From assembly GCA_037013495.1 (NCBI GenBank), contig CM072810.1, positions 21,707,343-21,771,342 of the forward strand: a stretch of 64,000 nt of DNA. Direction: 5' to 3'. Below, in pieces: positions 44,313 through 56,159 of the stretch (position 1 is its first letter; each line of letters opens with the position of its first letter). The DNA is from Hippophae tibetana. Taxonomy: Eukaryota > Streptophyta > Magnoliopsida > Rosales > Elaeagnaceae. Below the pieces are notes generated by a model that searched no databases, was not told the origin of the DNA, and saw only the letters and a program-made list of their open reading frames with translations. A program made the translations under genes and the position numbers.

Positions 44313-46992
44313 AGTTTTTGGCACCATTGTTGGGAAATGAATAGAATTTTTAAATTATTTATAAAAATTTTGAAAAAATATTTTGTTGTAAATAATTGTG
44401 ATCTTATTTATTTATTATGTGTTAATTTTAATTTTAAGGTAAAAAAAACTTAATTAACTTACATTTTCTCTTAACTTAATGATATTAGATTTTCGCTTAA
44501 CTTAATTTATTAACTTAATTAACTTAAATTTTAATAGCATGAAAAATAAAGATCTAAGGGAGTTATGTCTAGGAAACTAGTTCTTTGAACCCTTTATGCC
44601 ACTACTCTTTCCTGAGAACGCTGCTCTATCTAGAAGAATGGTTTTTAAGGAGGCTTTTCCCCACCATTATTTCCTGAGAGTACTCTTTGTTAATATTGAG
44701 TATGTTATTTAAATTAGAGATTATAATAAAATAAAATAAAAAATTGTTGAAGTTATCTCCAAAATTTCAATGTTTTTAATTATAATATGTGATAAAAGGA
44801 GGTAATTGCTTTGTTAGAGCTAGTTACAAATGTGTTTTGATGCCTTAGTTATTTGACTTGCACCTAGAAATGGGTTATATAAAACCTAAAATCATGTCCA
44901 TAGTTTTAAGTAAATAAAATTTTGAAAATCCATAAGGCATGACTTAAAAAATATAGGTAGACAAACTTGTTCTACCTGTAGGTTTGATTGACACAATGAT
45001 ATGGGGACATTTAGTTTACTTAAAATGAAATCCCTTAAGTTATGTCTTGCTAAGACGTTAAACTAAGAGCTAGATAGAAGATAACTCATCATTTTAGGTA
45101 ATTTTCTTTTATTTATTTAATTATTTAATTTCTTTTGTTTAATTGAATGTGAATAATTTTAGAATTGTTAAAACTAAAATTACTTATTGAGACATTAGAA
45201 GTTCACAGTGATCTATCTATGTGAAATTTAATGATGGACATGATGGATGCACCTGCATTTCTCCATCACTATTTGCACATTCTCATGAAATAGGTAAATT
45301 TTCTTATTTTTTCTCTTTATCTTTAATTTAAAATTGTTACATTGAGAACAATGTAAGTTCTAGGTTGGGGGTGGTGAAAAGTTACCATGCTTAATTTCAA
45401 AACTTTTTAAAAAATATATGTTCATATTTTCATTTTTATTATGTTTTATTTTATTCTCTTTATGTAGTTTAGTAATTTTTAGAATGTTAGGATTAGTTTT
45501 AAAAAAATTCTCACAAATAATTATCATTTCTTTAAACCAAATTTAAGTAAATAGTTAACTCTTTTATACTGTTAGATTAATTTTTGAAAACATATGATAG
45601 AGTATATTTTAATTAGTTAGTTTTTGTCATGACTAGTATTTCTTGATAACGTGTGAAATTATATTAAACACAAAAATCGGTGTTTAGGAATTAAATAGTA
45701 AAGACTACCTTTGTGAGAAATATTTTGAGCCCATTATCCTTTATTAGTGATAATATTATTTTTTCTACTCTAAACATTTTTCTTATTTTTTTAGCATTAC
45801 TAGATGATCTCTATAGGACTTAGCATTTAATGTTGATTTTTACATCTTAATGAAGCGTTATATATTTATTTTTCATTTGCTTAGATCAAATGATTTAAGT
45901 AGAAATTTATAGTATGTCTTTCTTCATTCATACATGAATTATATTAAAAATATATATATCTAGGGTTATCTTTACAAATACAAACAGAAAAACCAAATAT
46001 TAACCACTCACCTAACCATATAAAAAATGTACAATTAGTACATGAGTCAACTCTCTAAAAAAATGGATTCTCTTATAAAATAAATAATATAAGAGAAATA
46101 AAAAAATAGAAAGAAAGAGAGAAAAATGAATAATATAATCTATATACTATGACCTAAAAAGCCTAAACAGTTGTGAGAAATGGTTTAATGCGAAAGAAAA
46201 TATAGAAAGTAATTCCTTAAGAAGTCATTGCATTTTCCTACATGTTCTAAATGGCATATTACTTGATTTTTTTATTTGATGATATTGATTGATATATGAA
46301 AGTAATGTATAATATTTTATAAATATTTATATTTGATTCCTTTCATGAGATCGATGTTAAAATAACAATTTAAGCCCTTCTTCTTTATACATATGAGAAC
46401 ATATTAGTTCATTTTTATACATAAACTATTTCGCATATAAATTAGTATGAGTGTTTGAACTCATAAGATTCAATATTTTTTAGAGTATTGACTTGTGAGG
46501 AATAGAATCAAAGCAAATTTGGATTCCTCACACTAAATTTGGGAGAAATTAAATTGACACATTTTTAATATGAAATATGAAAATGATTTTCAACTAATTA
46601 TTATAATAAATCATGAATGTTTAGGAAGTTGAAATAATCTATGCTTAAGATTTTAATTATGAAATTTAAAAGATTTTATAAACATGAGATATTTTTTGTA
46701 TTTCATTTCTTTATTTTATTTTAGTCTTTTTACTTTATTTTTAAATTTTAGTTAACTTCTTATTTTCTTTGTTTTATTTTGTTTTCATTTTTTGTTAATG
46801 TTTGTGGGTATCATGGCTAAAAACCCTCACGAGACTTAAACTCATTCACTAGGGCAACCTAGGGGTTTAACGACTTATTCTATATGCTAAATGCAACTGT
46901 TTCAATCCACGAAAGTGATTTAGGATAATTTTAATTTTTAGTTTTTACCGCTTCTCTTGTTAAGGGATTAGTAAGAAGCTGGTTGGGGGTTG
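44313..46992 (+). other. Interior of the older non-coding element
   Basis: The tRNA-Asp-type primer site (44319-44334) and polypurine tract GGTTGGGGGTTG (46981-46992) bound it. Shared blocks: a duplicated hairpin module (44565-44700), GACGTTAAACTAAGAGCTAG (about 45055) and ACATTGAGAACAATGTAAG (about 45339) with GGTTGGGGGTGGTGAAAAG. No gene. Confidence 0.75.
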
Positions 46993-48583
46993 TGATGAGT
47001 GCTTAAAAAGCACTAAAATTATCATGATTTAATGTAGTTTTAAAATAAGTTAAAGACTCGAAGAAAAATACTACAGATAATACGTCACAAATATGTTGAG
47101 AAAAAAATGAGGAAAAGTAAAAAAAAGCAAATGGAAAAATTGGACAAAATGGCTCAAAATGGTTAAAATATCATAAATGCCCTAGCACCAACACCTTTCT
47201 GCCACAAATCTTGCCCCCAATGCACGTGTCAACCTATCCAACTATGTCTAAAATAAATTTTTGAGATATTTTCCCACTTTTTTTTTGGCTTTTTTCTCAC
47301 CTATAAAAGACCCTCTCCTTTATTGTAGAAATCATCTCTCAAATCCCAAATATCACAAACTTTTCTCTCTAGCTTTCTCTTTCTAATTCTTAGTTTTTTT
47401 AGTTTTAAATTTTTTCTCTTTTTGAGAATAACTAGTTATGCTTTTATAAATTTATAGTTTATGATTCATTAAACGGAAATGAAAATCCATTTGGAGGTTT
47501 TTCAGCAATAGAATTAACATCAAAGTTTTGTAATGATTCTTTTGAGGTATAATTTTAAAATGATTTTTTTTATAGTTATTTTTATGTTTTATTCTTATAT
47601 GTTATGTTTAATTTGTGTGTGATTAAATTTAATATGGTTGACTATTTATAAATATGATATAATAATAACATTGTTATGCTTGAGAAATATTAAATAGGTA
47701 AAACATTTCTATAAAATAAATTTATTTTTGTTTTTTTTCAAGATTTTATATTAAGGATGTTATATTATTTTTCCTTACAAACTTAAATATGAAAATTAGA
47801 TTTTAAGGTTTAATTATTCGGTATGATTTATTAGTGCTCTTTTATTTGTTGGAAAACTTGCCAGTGAGTTAGAGTGAAGTTCTATTTCAAATTTTTTTTA
47901 TAAGAACTATTATTTGAAAATATATTAAAAACATATTTTCAGTTATGGTTTTAAAACTTAAAAGTTAGTACTCGGTTTATTAAATTCTTAGGTTTAATTT
48001 GGACATCTTGAGTAAACTTTAAAATGTCTAATCACACCAAATGTGTCATTTAAATTTTTCATTTTCAATATCTTAGAAAAAAGAAATTAATTTAATTAAT
48101 CAAATTAATTGTCGAGATTACCCATATGTGTTAATTGATTTGATTAATTAATAAAGAATATCTAATCCCACCAAAGTGATATTTATATTAAAAAAATCAA
48201 TAAATTTCAGTTTATATCTTTAATAACCTAAATAATATGAGCAAGTATAATTAACTTAATTATTATATCCATAAATATTCTACTATTATGAATGATAAAA
48301 AATTGTATAATTGTTTATTGAATCCATATCTATGTTTATTCTTTTTATGTTATTAGATTAAGCAACATAAAAAAAATATCATGATATGATGCTAAGGATT
48401 TAATTTTTTTTTAAAGTTAGAAAATAAATTAAAAACTACATATATTCCTTTCTTAGATCAACCTTCGGAATATAGTTGTCATTTTCTATAAAATAATTCA
48501 TGCATTTGTGAGAGTTTTACAATATAAAACCAAAGTATCTGCAAGGTTGTTATTACTAACCCAATGTTGGCCTTGTCTTATCA
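46993..48583 (+). repeat. 3' LTR of the older non-coding element
   Basis: 1591 bp, TGATGAGTGC to TTATCA. TATA-like TATAAAAG at 47302-47309. It lacks most of the first 200 bp and the CpG-rich block seen in the other copies. Confidence 0.9.
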
Positions 48584-48791
48584 CCTACCCTAGAGTATAT
48601 GGATAAAGTAGCTAACACTTGACTCTACAACATGAGAATAAAACTAAAAAAAAATGAGTCTTTATCTTACTTCAATTCACTTAAGGGATCAACTCTCTCG
48701 GGCTATGATAGGTTCAACACATAGCTAATCCTTTAAAGAGGCTCTAGGAAATATTCCTATTTCTCATGGAACACTTAAAAATAAGTTATCT
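48584..48791. other. Continuation of the ~296-bp direct repeat
   Basis: 48624-48735 matches 43740-43850 (phrases AATGAGTCTTT, AAGGGATCAACTCTCTCG, CTATGATAGGTTCAA). It leads into the 74-bp array. No gene. Confidence 0.6.
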
Positions 48792-49450
48792 TAACCTCTC
48801 TCCAAGAAATTTCCAAATATACTCAAAGCTAAGAGAATTACACACAAAATAGCTACAAAGTAGGGAATGGCTTTCTAAGAAGCTTCCCAAGTAAGCCCAA
48901 AGTTAAGGAAATTGTACTAAAAATATCTTCAAAGCAAGGAATGTCTATCCAAGAAGTTTTCTAAATATACTACAAGCTCAAAGGATTACACTCGAAACAT
49001 CTTCACAGTAGGAATGGCTCTCCAACAAGCTTTCCAAGTAAGATCATAGCTAAGGAAATTACACCTAGAATACCTTTGAAGTAGGGAATGGCTCTCCAAT
49101 AAGCTTCTCAAGTAAGCTTAAAGCTAAGGGAATTACACCCAAAATAGCTTCAAATTAAGGAATGGCTCTCATAAAAGTTTCCCAAATGTACCCAAAGCTA
49201 CAGAAATTATGCATAAAACATCTTTGAAGTAGGGAATGGCTCTCCAACAAGTTTCCAAGTCAGCTTGAAGCCAATGGAATTACACCTAAAATAGCTTCAA
49301 ATTAGGGCATGACTCTCCAAGAAGTTTCCCAAATATACTTGATATTGAAGGAATTACATGCAAAATAACTTCAAAGAATGGAACGATTCTCCAATAAGCT
49401 TCCCAAGTAAGCTTGAAGATTTGGGAATTACGCCCAGTATAACTTCTTTA
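48792..49450. repeat. 74-bp tandem array, about nine units
   Basis: GGAATGGCTCTCCAA-type starts recur at 48865, 48939, 49012, 49086, 49160, 49234, 49307 and 49381, spacing 73-74 bp, with a partial unit before. Shared core: AAGCTTCCCAAGTAAG, AAAGCTAAGGGAATTACACC, AAATAGCTTC. It lies beyond the integrase end of the minus-strand Tat-type remnant, where Tat elements are known to carry tandem repeats. Confidence 0.92.
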
Positions 49451-50274
49451 TGAGGTTACTAAGAGATAGCATCAAGTAGATTGTTTTATAGTGATCCTTA
49501 GAGGATAGGAATACTTGCTAGAGTCTTTTTAGAGGATCAAATTCACATTGAAACTATCATTGATCGATCGAGCTGATCCCTTAGAAAATTTAAAGCTAGG
49601 TACTTTAACTTATTTTTTGAGATCTTAAGATAATTCTTAGAAGTAATCCTTAGGGGTTATAAACTAGTTCTAGTGCCTATTAAAGGATCAACTTCATGTT
49701 GAACCTATCATAGCTGAAAGGAATTGGTCCTCTCTCTTACAAAATCTTGAAGCATGGCTTCATCCCAAGACTTCATAGATGCAGTAGTGGTATCCACATT
49801 CTATATATAACTTCTCTAGTTATGCTGAAGAATCTAGGGAGATAGCTTTTTAAGGAGGAGTTTGAGCTTTAATTTGAAGTCTTGCTTGTATTCCACCATG
49901 TTCCCCCCTTAAAATCTAGTATTCAATGTGTCATGGCTTAGGAGAAAGATGATTTTAGCTCTCCTTTTGCTTACTTAGACACTAATTTTTGGAACTATTC
50001 TTTGATAAATGAATAATGAATATATTAATGCCTACATTGAATGGCTCATTGTGCCTTATTTTAAGGTAATAATCTAGATAAACTTAATTTAATGATAATA
50101 GATGTTAGGCAAACAATGTTCCAATTTATTTCTAATTTTTATTCCTTCAACATCTTCTAGCTTATAGACTCCTCATTTAGGAATCGATATCACATTGTAG
50201 CTAATTTACCATTTGATTTATGCTTTGTATTTTGAAATTCTTGATATAGAAGCTAGTCTCCTATTCTAAAACTT
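49451..50274 (-). other. Post-integrase region of Tat-type remnant X
   Basis: No gene. 49740-50190 is repeated directly at 51750-52210 (CAGTAGTGGTATCCA, GAATAATGAATA and AATGCCTA phrases). 49550-49620 and 49780-49925 appear inverted at 48660-48760 and 43397-43560. Confidence 0.55.
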
Positions 50275-50966
50275 TTATGATTCACTTTGGAGTTCTAGTA
50301 ACGAGAAGCTCGAAGTTGATATTTTGTTAAATTCAATATAAATTTGTCTCATCTTTGAGCTCCTGTGAGCATAGAACTTTAATTCTTGAATTAGGAAGAC
50401 GAATTTTGATTGGTCATAGCTTTTGTGCAATAGGCTAGGAGAAGGAAGTTTCCCAGTGGAGCTTTTATTAGCCATTTTAAGGGCCCAAAGGACCTCCAAG
50501 ATCTTGTCTACCTAGGTTCTTTTTGCTAAGGAGAGTTTTTTTAATGTGTCGAATAAGGATTTATTGGTTTCTTATGCTTGTCATTTACCTTGGGGGTGTT
50601 TGAAGTTTGAAGTTGGATTTTCCATTTCATCATAGAATTTTTGACTTTGTTTCTAGAGAGATTGGTTCCATTATTAGTGATTATTACCCAAGGGACTCTA
50701 TATCTACAAATGATTTATGTCCATAGGAACTTGATTAAGTCATCCTGCTTAATTGTATTATAAGGTTTAACTTCTACCCATTTGGAGAAGTAATCACTTA
50801 TGACCAGGATTATTTTCATTTGGGATCTCACTATAAGGAAATATCCTACTTTGTTGATACCCCATTGTATAAAGAGCCAAAGGCTCACTAGGGTGGTGAG
50901 GTCCTCACTAGTTGGTGGAGAATTGGTGCAAACCTTTGGCTCTGGTAGCAACTTTTGATGTAGCAA
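50275..50966 (-). pseudogene. Tat-type gypsy integrase, copy X, truncated
   Basis: The minus strand encodes TTLVSLWLFIQWGINKVGY, then VISDYFSKWVEVKPYNTIKQ (50715-50966), matching the Tat integrase core (WPFAMWGMDIVG ... YFTKWVEAEPL). INKVG in place of MDIVG loses the first catalytic Asp. The C-terminal piece (50275-50499) begins EVLWALKMANKSSTGK, the counterpart of EVLWAYRTTPRTSTGE. The N-terminus is cut at about 50966 where + strand leader sequence begins. Confidence 0.75.
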
Positions 50967-50967
50967 T

Positions 50968-51411
50968 ATGTTGGTGATTTTTACCCTTTATAAATTTCCC
51001 CATTCTCCACCCCATCTCATGGTGTCTAGGAGGCTGATGGAACATCTTATCATTGAGTTGAAATGGGAATATTCTTCTAGACTAAAGAGTCTGAGTCTAG
51101 GTGTTGTTTGTTAGCTCAAGAGAGTGTACTTACATATTCTAACCATTTATAGCCAATTAGGAAGGTGAAGGGAGTAGCTATTTTTTAGAAGTCGTTACTC
51201 ATTATGTTGGCATTAAGGATAGAGGAATCAGACTTATAAATAGGTCCTTAGAGGTCTTTAGGGTTTACATTACTCATCTAATTTTCAAAAACTATTTGTG
51301 ATTTTAAAGCTTGATTTTTTCTAAACATTTTATCTTGAATTTTTGTGCACCTTCTCATGATTATTTATTAATTTAAGGTAAGTGTTGTTAATCATTCAAT
51401 ATTATTTATCA
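50968..51411 (+). repeat. LTR/leader remnant, copy 3
   Basis: Starts TGTTGGTGATTTTTACCC, plausible as an LTR start, and runs collinear with 26890-27252 and 35505-35853. TATA box TTATAAATAGG near 51235, then GGTTTACATTACTCATC. It leads into the gag-like frame at 51412. Confidence 0.6.
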
Positions 51412-51720
51412 ATGATGTCGAGTGAGCATATCCTCTATCCTTCTCATGAAAACCTACTAGGTTTTATTGATGGCACTTCTGGTGATCCTCTCCATGTTGA
51501 GCCTTTGATTACTATTACCTCTAAGGGTTCCCTCTTTCTCAAGCCAAAAGGATTTATAGTGTGTTTCTCAAATTTCCTCTTCCATCAAGGATAAGGATCA
51601 TTCTATTATCATAAATAAATATAGAGACATTGATTTTGTTATTCTTAGGGTTGTGAAGCCTATAATGGTAGATGAGGACTATCTCAAATTGATTCTTTAA
51701 TTATAGCTTAAGTCAATGCT
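51412..51720 (+). pseudogene. Gypsy-type gag-like pseudogene, copy 3, N-terminal part
   Basis: Encodes SSEHILYPSHENLLGFIDG, then GDPLHVEPLITITSKGS, aligned with copies 1 and 2, and stops near 51594. Homology ends near 51670; the post-integrase repeat follows, so the gag is truncated there. Confidence 0.6.
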
Positions 51721-52479
51721 TTGAAGTGATCCTTAAAGGCTAGGAGTTGGACCTAGTAGATGTAGTAGTGGTATCCATATTATGCATAACTTCTCTGGTG
51801 ATGTTGGAAAAGTTGTAGGAGTGCTATATCAACATCTTGCTCTTTAGGAATTACCTAGAGGAGCTAGTGAGGGATATTTTCGAGATGAATGTGGAGCTAC
51901 AATTTGAAATATTACTTGTATTCCATAATATATTGCACCATGTTACCGCCACTAAAATCTAGTGTCAAAAGTCTCTTAGCTTTAGAGGAAGCTAATTTTA
52001 GATTTCTTTGTTTGCTTTCTTAGACTAGTTTTAGAAACTATTTCTTGATTAATGAATAATGAATACATTAATGCCTAAGTTGAATGGGTCATTGTACCTT
52101 ATTGTCAATAAATAAAGTAGATAACTTAATTTGATGATTGTTTCTTGGGCAAATAGTGTTATAGCTTCTTTCCAATAACCTTCCTTCAATGTCTTTTAGC
52201 TCCTCATCTAGGAATCGAGATAAATTTTTATTATCCCTCCTATTTTGGTGATAATTTACCAGCTAATTTATCCTTTTTATTTGAGAATATTTGATGTAGA
52301 ACCTAGTCTCACATTATGAAACTTCTATTATTCACTTTGGAGTTATAGTATTGAGAAGCTCGAGGTTGCAATTATATTTTACTCAATGAAGCTTTATCTC
52401 ATTTTTCTTCTATGAGGTCCATATGTAAGTTTAGAGACTTATCATTGAGTTCCTATGAGCGTAGAATGCTTAATTTCAA
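51721..52479 (-). other. Post-integrase region of Tat-type remnant Y
   Basis: Direct repeat of 49740-50400 with scattered differences. No gene. Confidence 0.55.
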
Positions 52480-53330
52480 CTAGAGTCATAGCTTATATGC
52501 AATAAACCAGTGAGAAGGGATTTTCCTCACAGAGGCTTTTCTTAGCCATTCTAAGGGCCAATAGGACTCATAGAGCTTGTCTACCCACTTTCTTTTTTTC
52601 TTATTAGAGTGTTTATGCTTGTTTGTTACATTGGGGGTGTTGTGGAGGTGAGGTTTGAAGTTGAATTTTATATTCTTCATAAAAAAATTGACTTTGCTTC
52701 TAGATAGTTGGTTCTCTTTTCAATTTTTATTATTTGGGTGCTCCATATCTGCAAATAACTTCTATCCATAGGAACCTAAATAAGCCATCTTGTTTGATAT
52801 TACTATAATCTTTAGCTTCTATCCATTTGGAGAAGTAATTAGTGATGACCATTATTATTTTAATTTGGGATCTTGCTATTGGTAAAGGTCCTACTATGTC
52901 AAAAACCCATTGTATAATGGGCCAAGGGCTTATTATGGTGGTGAGGTCCTCAATATGTTAGTTTAGAAATGGTGCAAACCTTTGGCACTATTGGAAACTT
53001 ATTGCATATGCTTCAGGTTCTTGGTGTAGTTTTGGCCAGTAGTACCTTATGAATATAACTTTTTGGGACAACAACATACCTTAAAAATGGTTGAAGCATC
53101 TTTCATGTATGTTGGCCAGGATTAACTTGGCACTTTTTGGTGTGAGGCATTTGAGTAAAGCTCTTTAGAGGATCTCATGTATAATTTACCTATTATCACT
53201 GTGATAGAGACTAATTAGTGTCTTTGTTTTCGAGCTTCATTCTTATTTTCTGGATGGGTCCTGTGGAGGAGAGAATGTATAATTAGAGTCATCTATAAGT
53301 CTTGATCGATTATGTTTAGAGTTTCCTTGT
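52480..53330 (-). pseudogene. Tat-type gypsy integrase, copy Y
   Basis: The minus strand shows the C-terminal side (52486-52680, RKWVDKLYESYWPLEWLR), the core near 52800-52880 (YFSKWIEAK-like) and the N-terminal zinc-binding segment near 52960-53110 (RYYWPKLHQEPEAYA ... CQRFAPF). It covers more of the N-terminus than copy X. Frames are broken throughout. Confidence 0.65.
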
Positions 53331-54110
53331 GAGGCTCTATCTTAGACAAGCTAGATAGAGGCAGATATTCTACTATGATGCTCATCTTGAAATCTATATC
53401 TATTATTAAAACTAGGCTAGCTAGAGTATCTATGTGTGTTTTTGTTTCTCTGGAAAGTTGTTCAATCTATGAATCTAATGAGGGGCGCTATTATAACTAT
53501 GAGTCTACTACTTTCACTATTTCATTTGATAGTCTTAGGATCCTAAAACAGCTTCTCAAGTCATGAATATTTATATATGCCTATTTGAATGTGATGAGCA
53601 TGTCGTCTATGTATGCTTCCTTGGATATTTCGAGAAACTCTTTGAACATTTCATTCAATAGTATTTTGGAATGTAGGACCTGCATTCTTCATTCTATAAA
53701 ACATCACACTATATTAGTAGGTGCCTCATTATGTGATGAATGATGCTTTTTTTCTCTATCATTATGGTGCATTTCAATCTGATTATATCTTGAGAATGCA
53801 TCCATAAAGCAAAGGATCTCATGACCAACAATGTTATTCATTAGCTGGTCTATACTAGTTGATACAAAGCTAGCATTGTGCATTGCTTTCTTAAGATCAG
53901 TGAATTTTTCTTTGAGTTTGTTTACCTCTTTGTTTATTTCATTAAATTCTGGGGTCAATTTTCTTCCTTTTCGTTTTATTTGAGTGAAAGCTAAATTTAG
54001 ATGTATCTTATGGAAAGCCATATCAAGACCTATTCTTGGCATTTCCTCATAGGACCAAGCAATCTCAATGGTCCTTAAGGAAACCAATCACCTCCTTTTC
54101 TGTTTGGAGG
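53331..54110 (-). pseudogene. Tat-type reverse transcriptase fragment
   Basis: The frame at 53704-54087 on the minus strand includes SYEEMPRIGLDMAFHKIHLN, RKLTPEFNEINKEVNKL, then DQLMNNIVGHEILCFMDAF and SRYNQIEMHHNDREK. It aligns with the Tat RT N-terminus (DMPGID ... KRRKFAPERN ... DATAGHELLSFMDAFSGYNQI). About 35 residues between the two blocks are missing or replaced. The FADD-type catalytic motif and RNase H are not recognisable further left. Confidence 0.75.
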
Positions 54111-54941
54111 CTGATTATAGTTCCTATCTTAACCACTATAGTGTCATAGAGGTTATCTGTGAAGACTTATTTGAGCTTCTCTTACTCTAGCTGCATCCTT
54201 TGGACACTATCCTCTGTGTGAGATGGAAAGAAAGTAGCTTTGATTTTTCTTCTTTATATTCATAGAGATTTGGGAGCTCTTCTTCATTGGAGAGAATATT
54301 TTCCCCCAACATTAATTGATATTAAGGAGGAGAAAATATGTGTTTAGGGTGGTCGCATAGCATTCTCTTGCTATAGCTTACTCATTTCATAATTCTTTGA
54401 TTCCAACATCTATTGGATTCCTTAGAACCTAGTGAACAGTGAATGATACTGCATTACGAGCATAATCCATAGATGCACTAGTATCACATTATATGAAGAG
54501 TAGGTGTCAAATATCATGAACTTAATAATTAGTGTCCTTCCTTTTATGTTGATTAGTAGCTCGATACTGCCATGAGTAGTTATAATTGAGCTGTTGAAAC
54601 TAATTAGCCAGTGAGTATCTTCTATAAAAGAAATTCCTCTTGGCCCATTTTTCTTAGGGTGTTGAGGAACATGATATTCAATACACTTTCATTATTTACC
54701 AAGACTCATTTAGAGTTAGGATTGCTGCCAAATCAGCCTCATTGAAGTTGATCGAAGCTCTTTGCTTTAAAGTAGGTTCTACTAGGATAATCTAAATTGT
54801 AGGAGCTTTGGCTTGTCTTACATATGCCTTCCTAGATGAATTACATTTTCTATGCCTTTTGTGTAAAGTTGGTGTTGGAAGTTTTGAAGGCTATTCATTG
54901 AGCTTATCCCTTCCAAGATCTTTTCCATGATGAAAAAATTC
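54111..54941 (-). pseudogene. Tat-type protease/gag-end fragment
   Basis: On the minus strand, across frameshifts, MFLNTLRKMGQ, then STHGSIELLINIKGRT and FDTYSSYNVILVHLWI lie near 54440-54700. They match the Tat protease end (VVDRPSAYNAILGRPWLH). The Asp-Thr-Gly active site was not found. The fragment ends at the Tekay LTR (54942). Confidence 0.6.
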
Positions 54942-56041
54942 TATAAAACCCCATAATTTTAGTAAAATGAAATTCTAAATAATGTTTTACAATGTAGGGA
55001 TATAATGGAAAACTTTTGGGTGAAAAATCAGATCAAAGGGAAAATATTGGGTACAATTTTACTACCACCACTACCTTGCCACCATAGTTGGCAAGCTCCT
55101 TAGTGAGCTCTTCAATTGGAACCCCCTCATTTTACAAACATTTTCCCTTATTTTCTCCCTCTCTCTAGAAATCTCTCTCACTAAGTTGTTCAGGCTTTTT
55201 GTTACATTTTGTTGAGAATTTTAGCGATAAACATTTGAGTTTTTAAATCAAGGATTCTAGGTAAGGGTTCTTACACTAATCTTCTAAATACATGCCTTGT
55301 TTTTATAAAAAAAAATTTCATGCATCATATATTATGGATAAAAGTGTAAAAATTGGATGCCATTATTTTATAATGAATGTTACAATGTAATAAATGTTGT
55401 TTAAAATGAACTATTCGTCATAAATGTTTTATTTTGCATACATTGAAAAATATTTGTACAAATAAATGAGTATCAAAGGTTGATATAAAATTAACATTGA
55501 AAATATGATATGACATCCAAGAATTTTATACATACATCATAGCATATTTTATTGTATGAGCATGGATTAGGATACCTGGATTGTACTTTCCTTTGTTTTC
55601 CTCGATAGCGAGGAGGTACAGGTATACTCAAAGTATATAACTGAAATCTCCCCATGATGAATATTGATAATGACTACCATTCATGAAATTTTATTAATAA
55701 AGAACAATCATCATGGATAACTACTTGTTGGAAATATACTAGAGTAGATTAGTACTGAACTACATATAGCTCACCCCATTTCCCTTTACCTCCAAATTAA
55801 GCTCTAACAAGGCAGTGCATGACTTGGAGATGAGGAAAAGAAAAGAAAAAAAATTAGGTTATAATTTGTATTTCATCTTGTATCCTTTATTTGGAGAAAA
55901 TGATGAGACATGTTGTAAAGTAAATTCTTTCTTCTAATATATATTTTGTAGTTTATAGTAGTTTTGGTAAATTATGTTTTTACAAAGGGATATCGCAAAT
56001 AGAAATAAAGTTTTAAATTTAATAGTTTCGTATTTGAACCA
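54942..56041 (+). repeat. 5' LTR of the Tekay element
   Basis: Starts TATAAAACCCC (TGTAAAACTCC in the 3' copy); 54955-55090 aligns with 63875-64000 (AATGAAATTCTAAATAATG). The end is placed before TGGTTCTGATCTTCC (56042), a poor match to the initiator-Met primer site TGGTATCAGAGC. The right limit is tentative. Confidence 0.65.
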
Positions 56042-56159
56042 TGGTTCTGATCTTCCACAAATAATATTCATTCATAATCCTAAAAATATTTTTAACCCAT
56101 TTTTCTCTCAACCTGCCTCCAAAAAGACATAAAAATCATGGTTTATTCCATGAATTGCA

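Larger units (their letters stand above)
43993..48583 (+). mobile_element. Non-coding LTR retrotransposon (LARD-like), older copy
   Basis: Perfect TSD CCTAC (43988-43992 and 48584-48588). The 5' LTR (43993-44312) has lost about 1.3 kb; the 3' LTR (46993-48583) is nearly whole. Between them lie a primer site TGGCACCATTGTTGGG (44319-44334), a 2.6-kb non-coding interior collinear with 29620-32850 in reverse, and the polypurine tract. No coding frame. Confidence 0.92.

Noticed and set aside
48792..49450. CRISPR-like regular repeats
   Set aside because: Units are contiguous 74-bp tandem repeats without unique spacers, in plant DNA.
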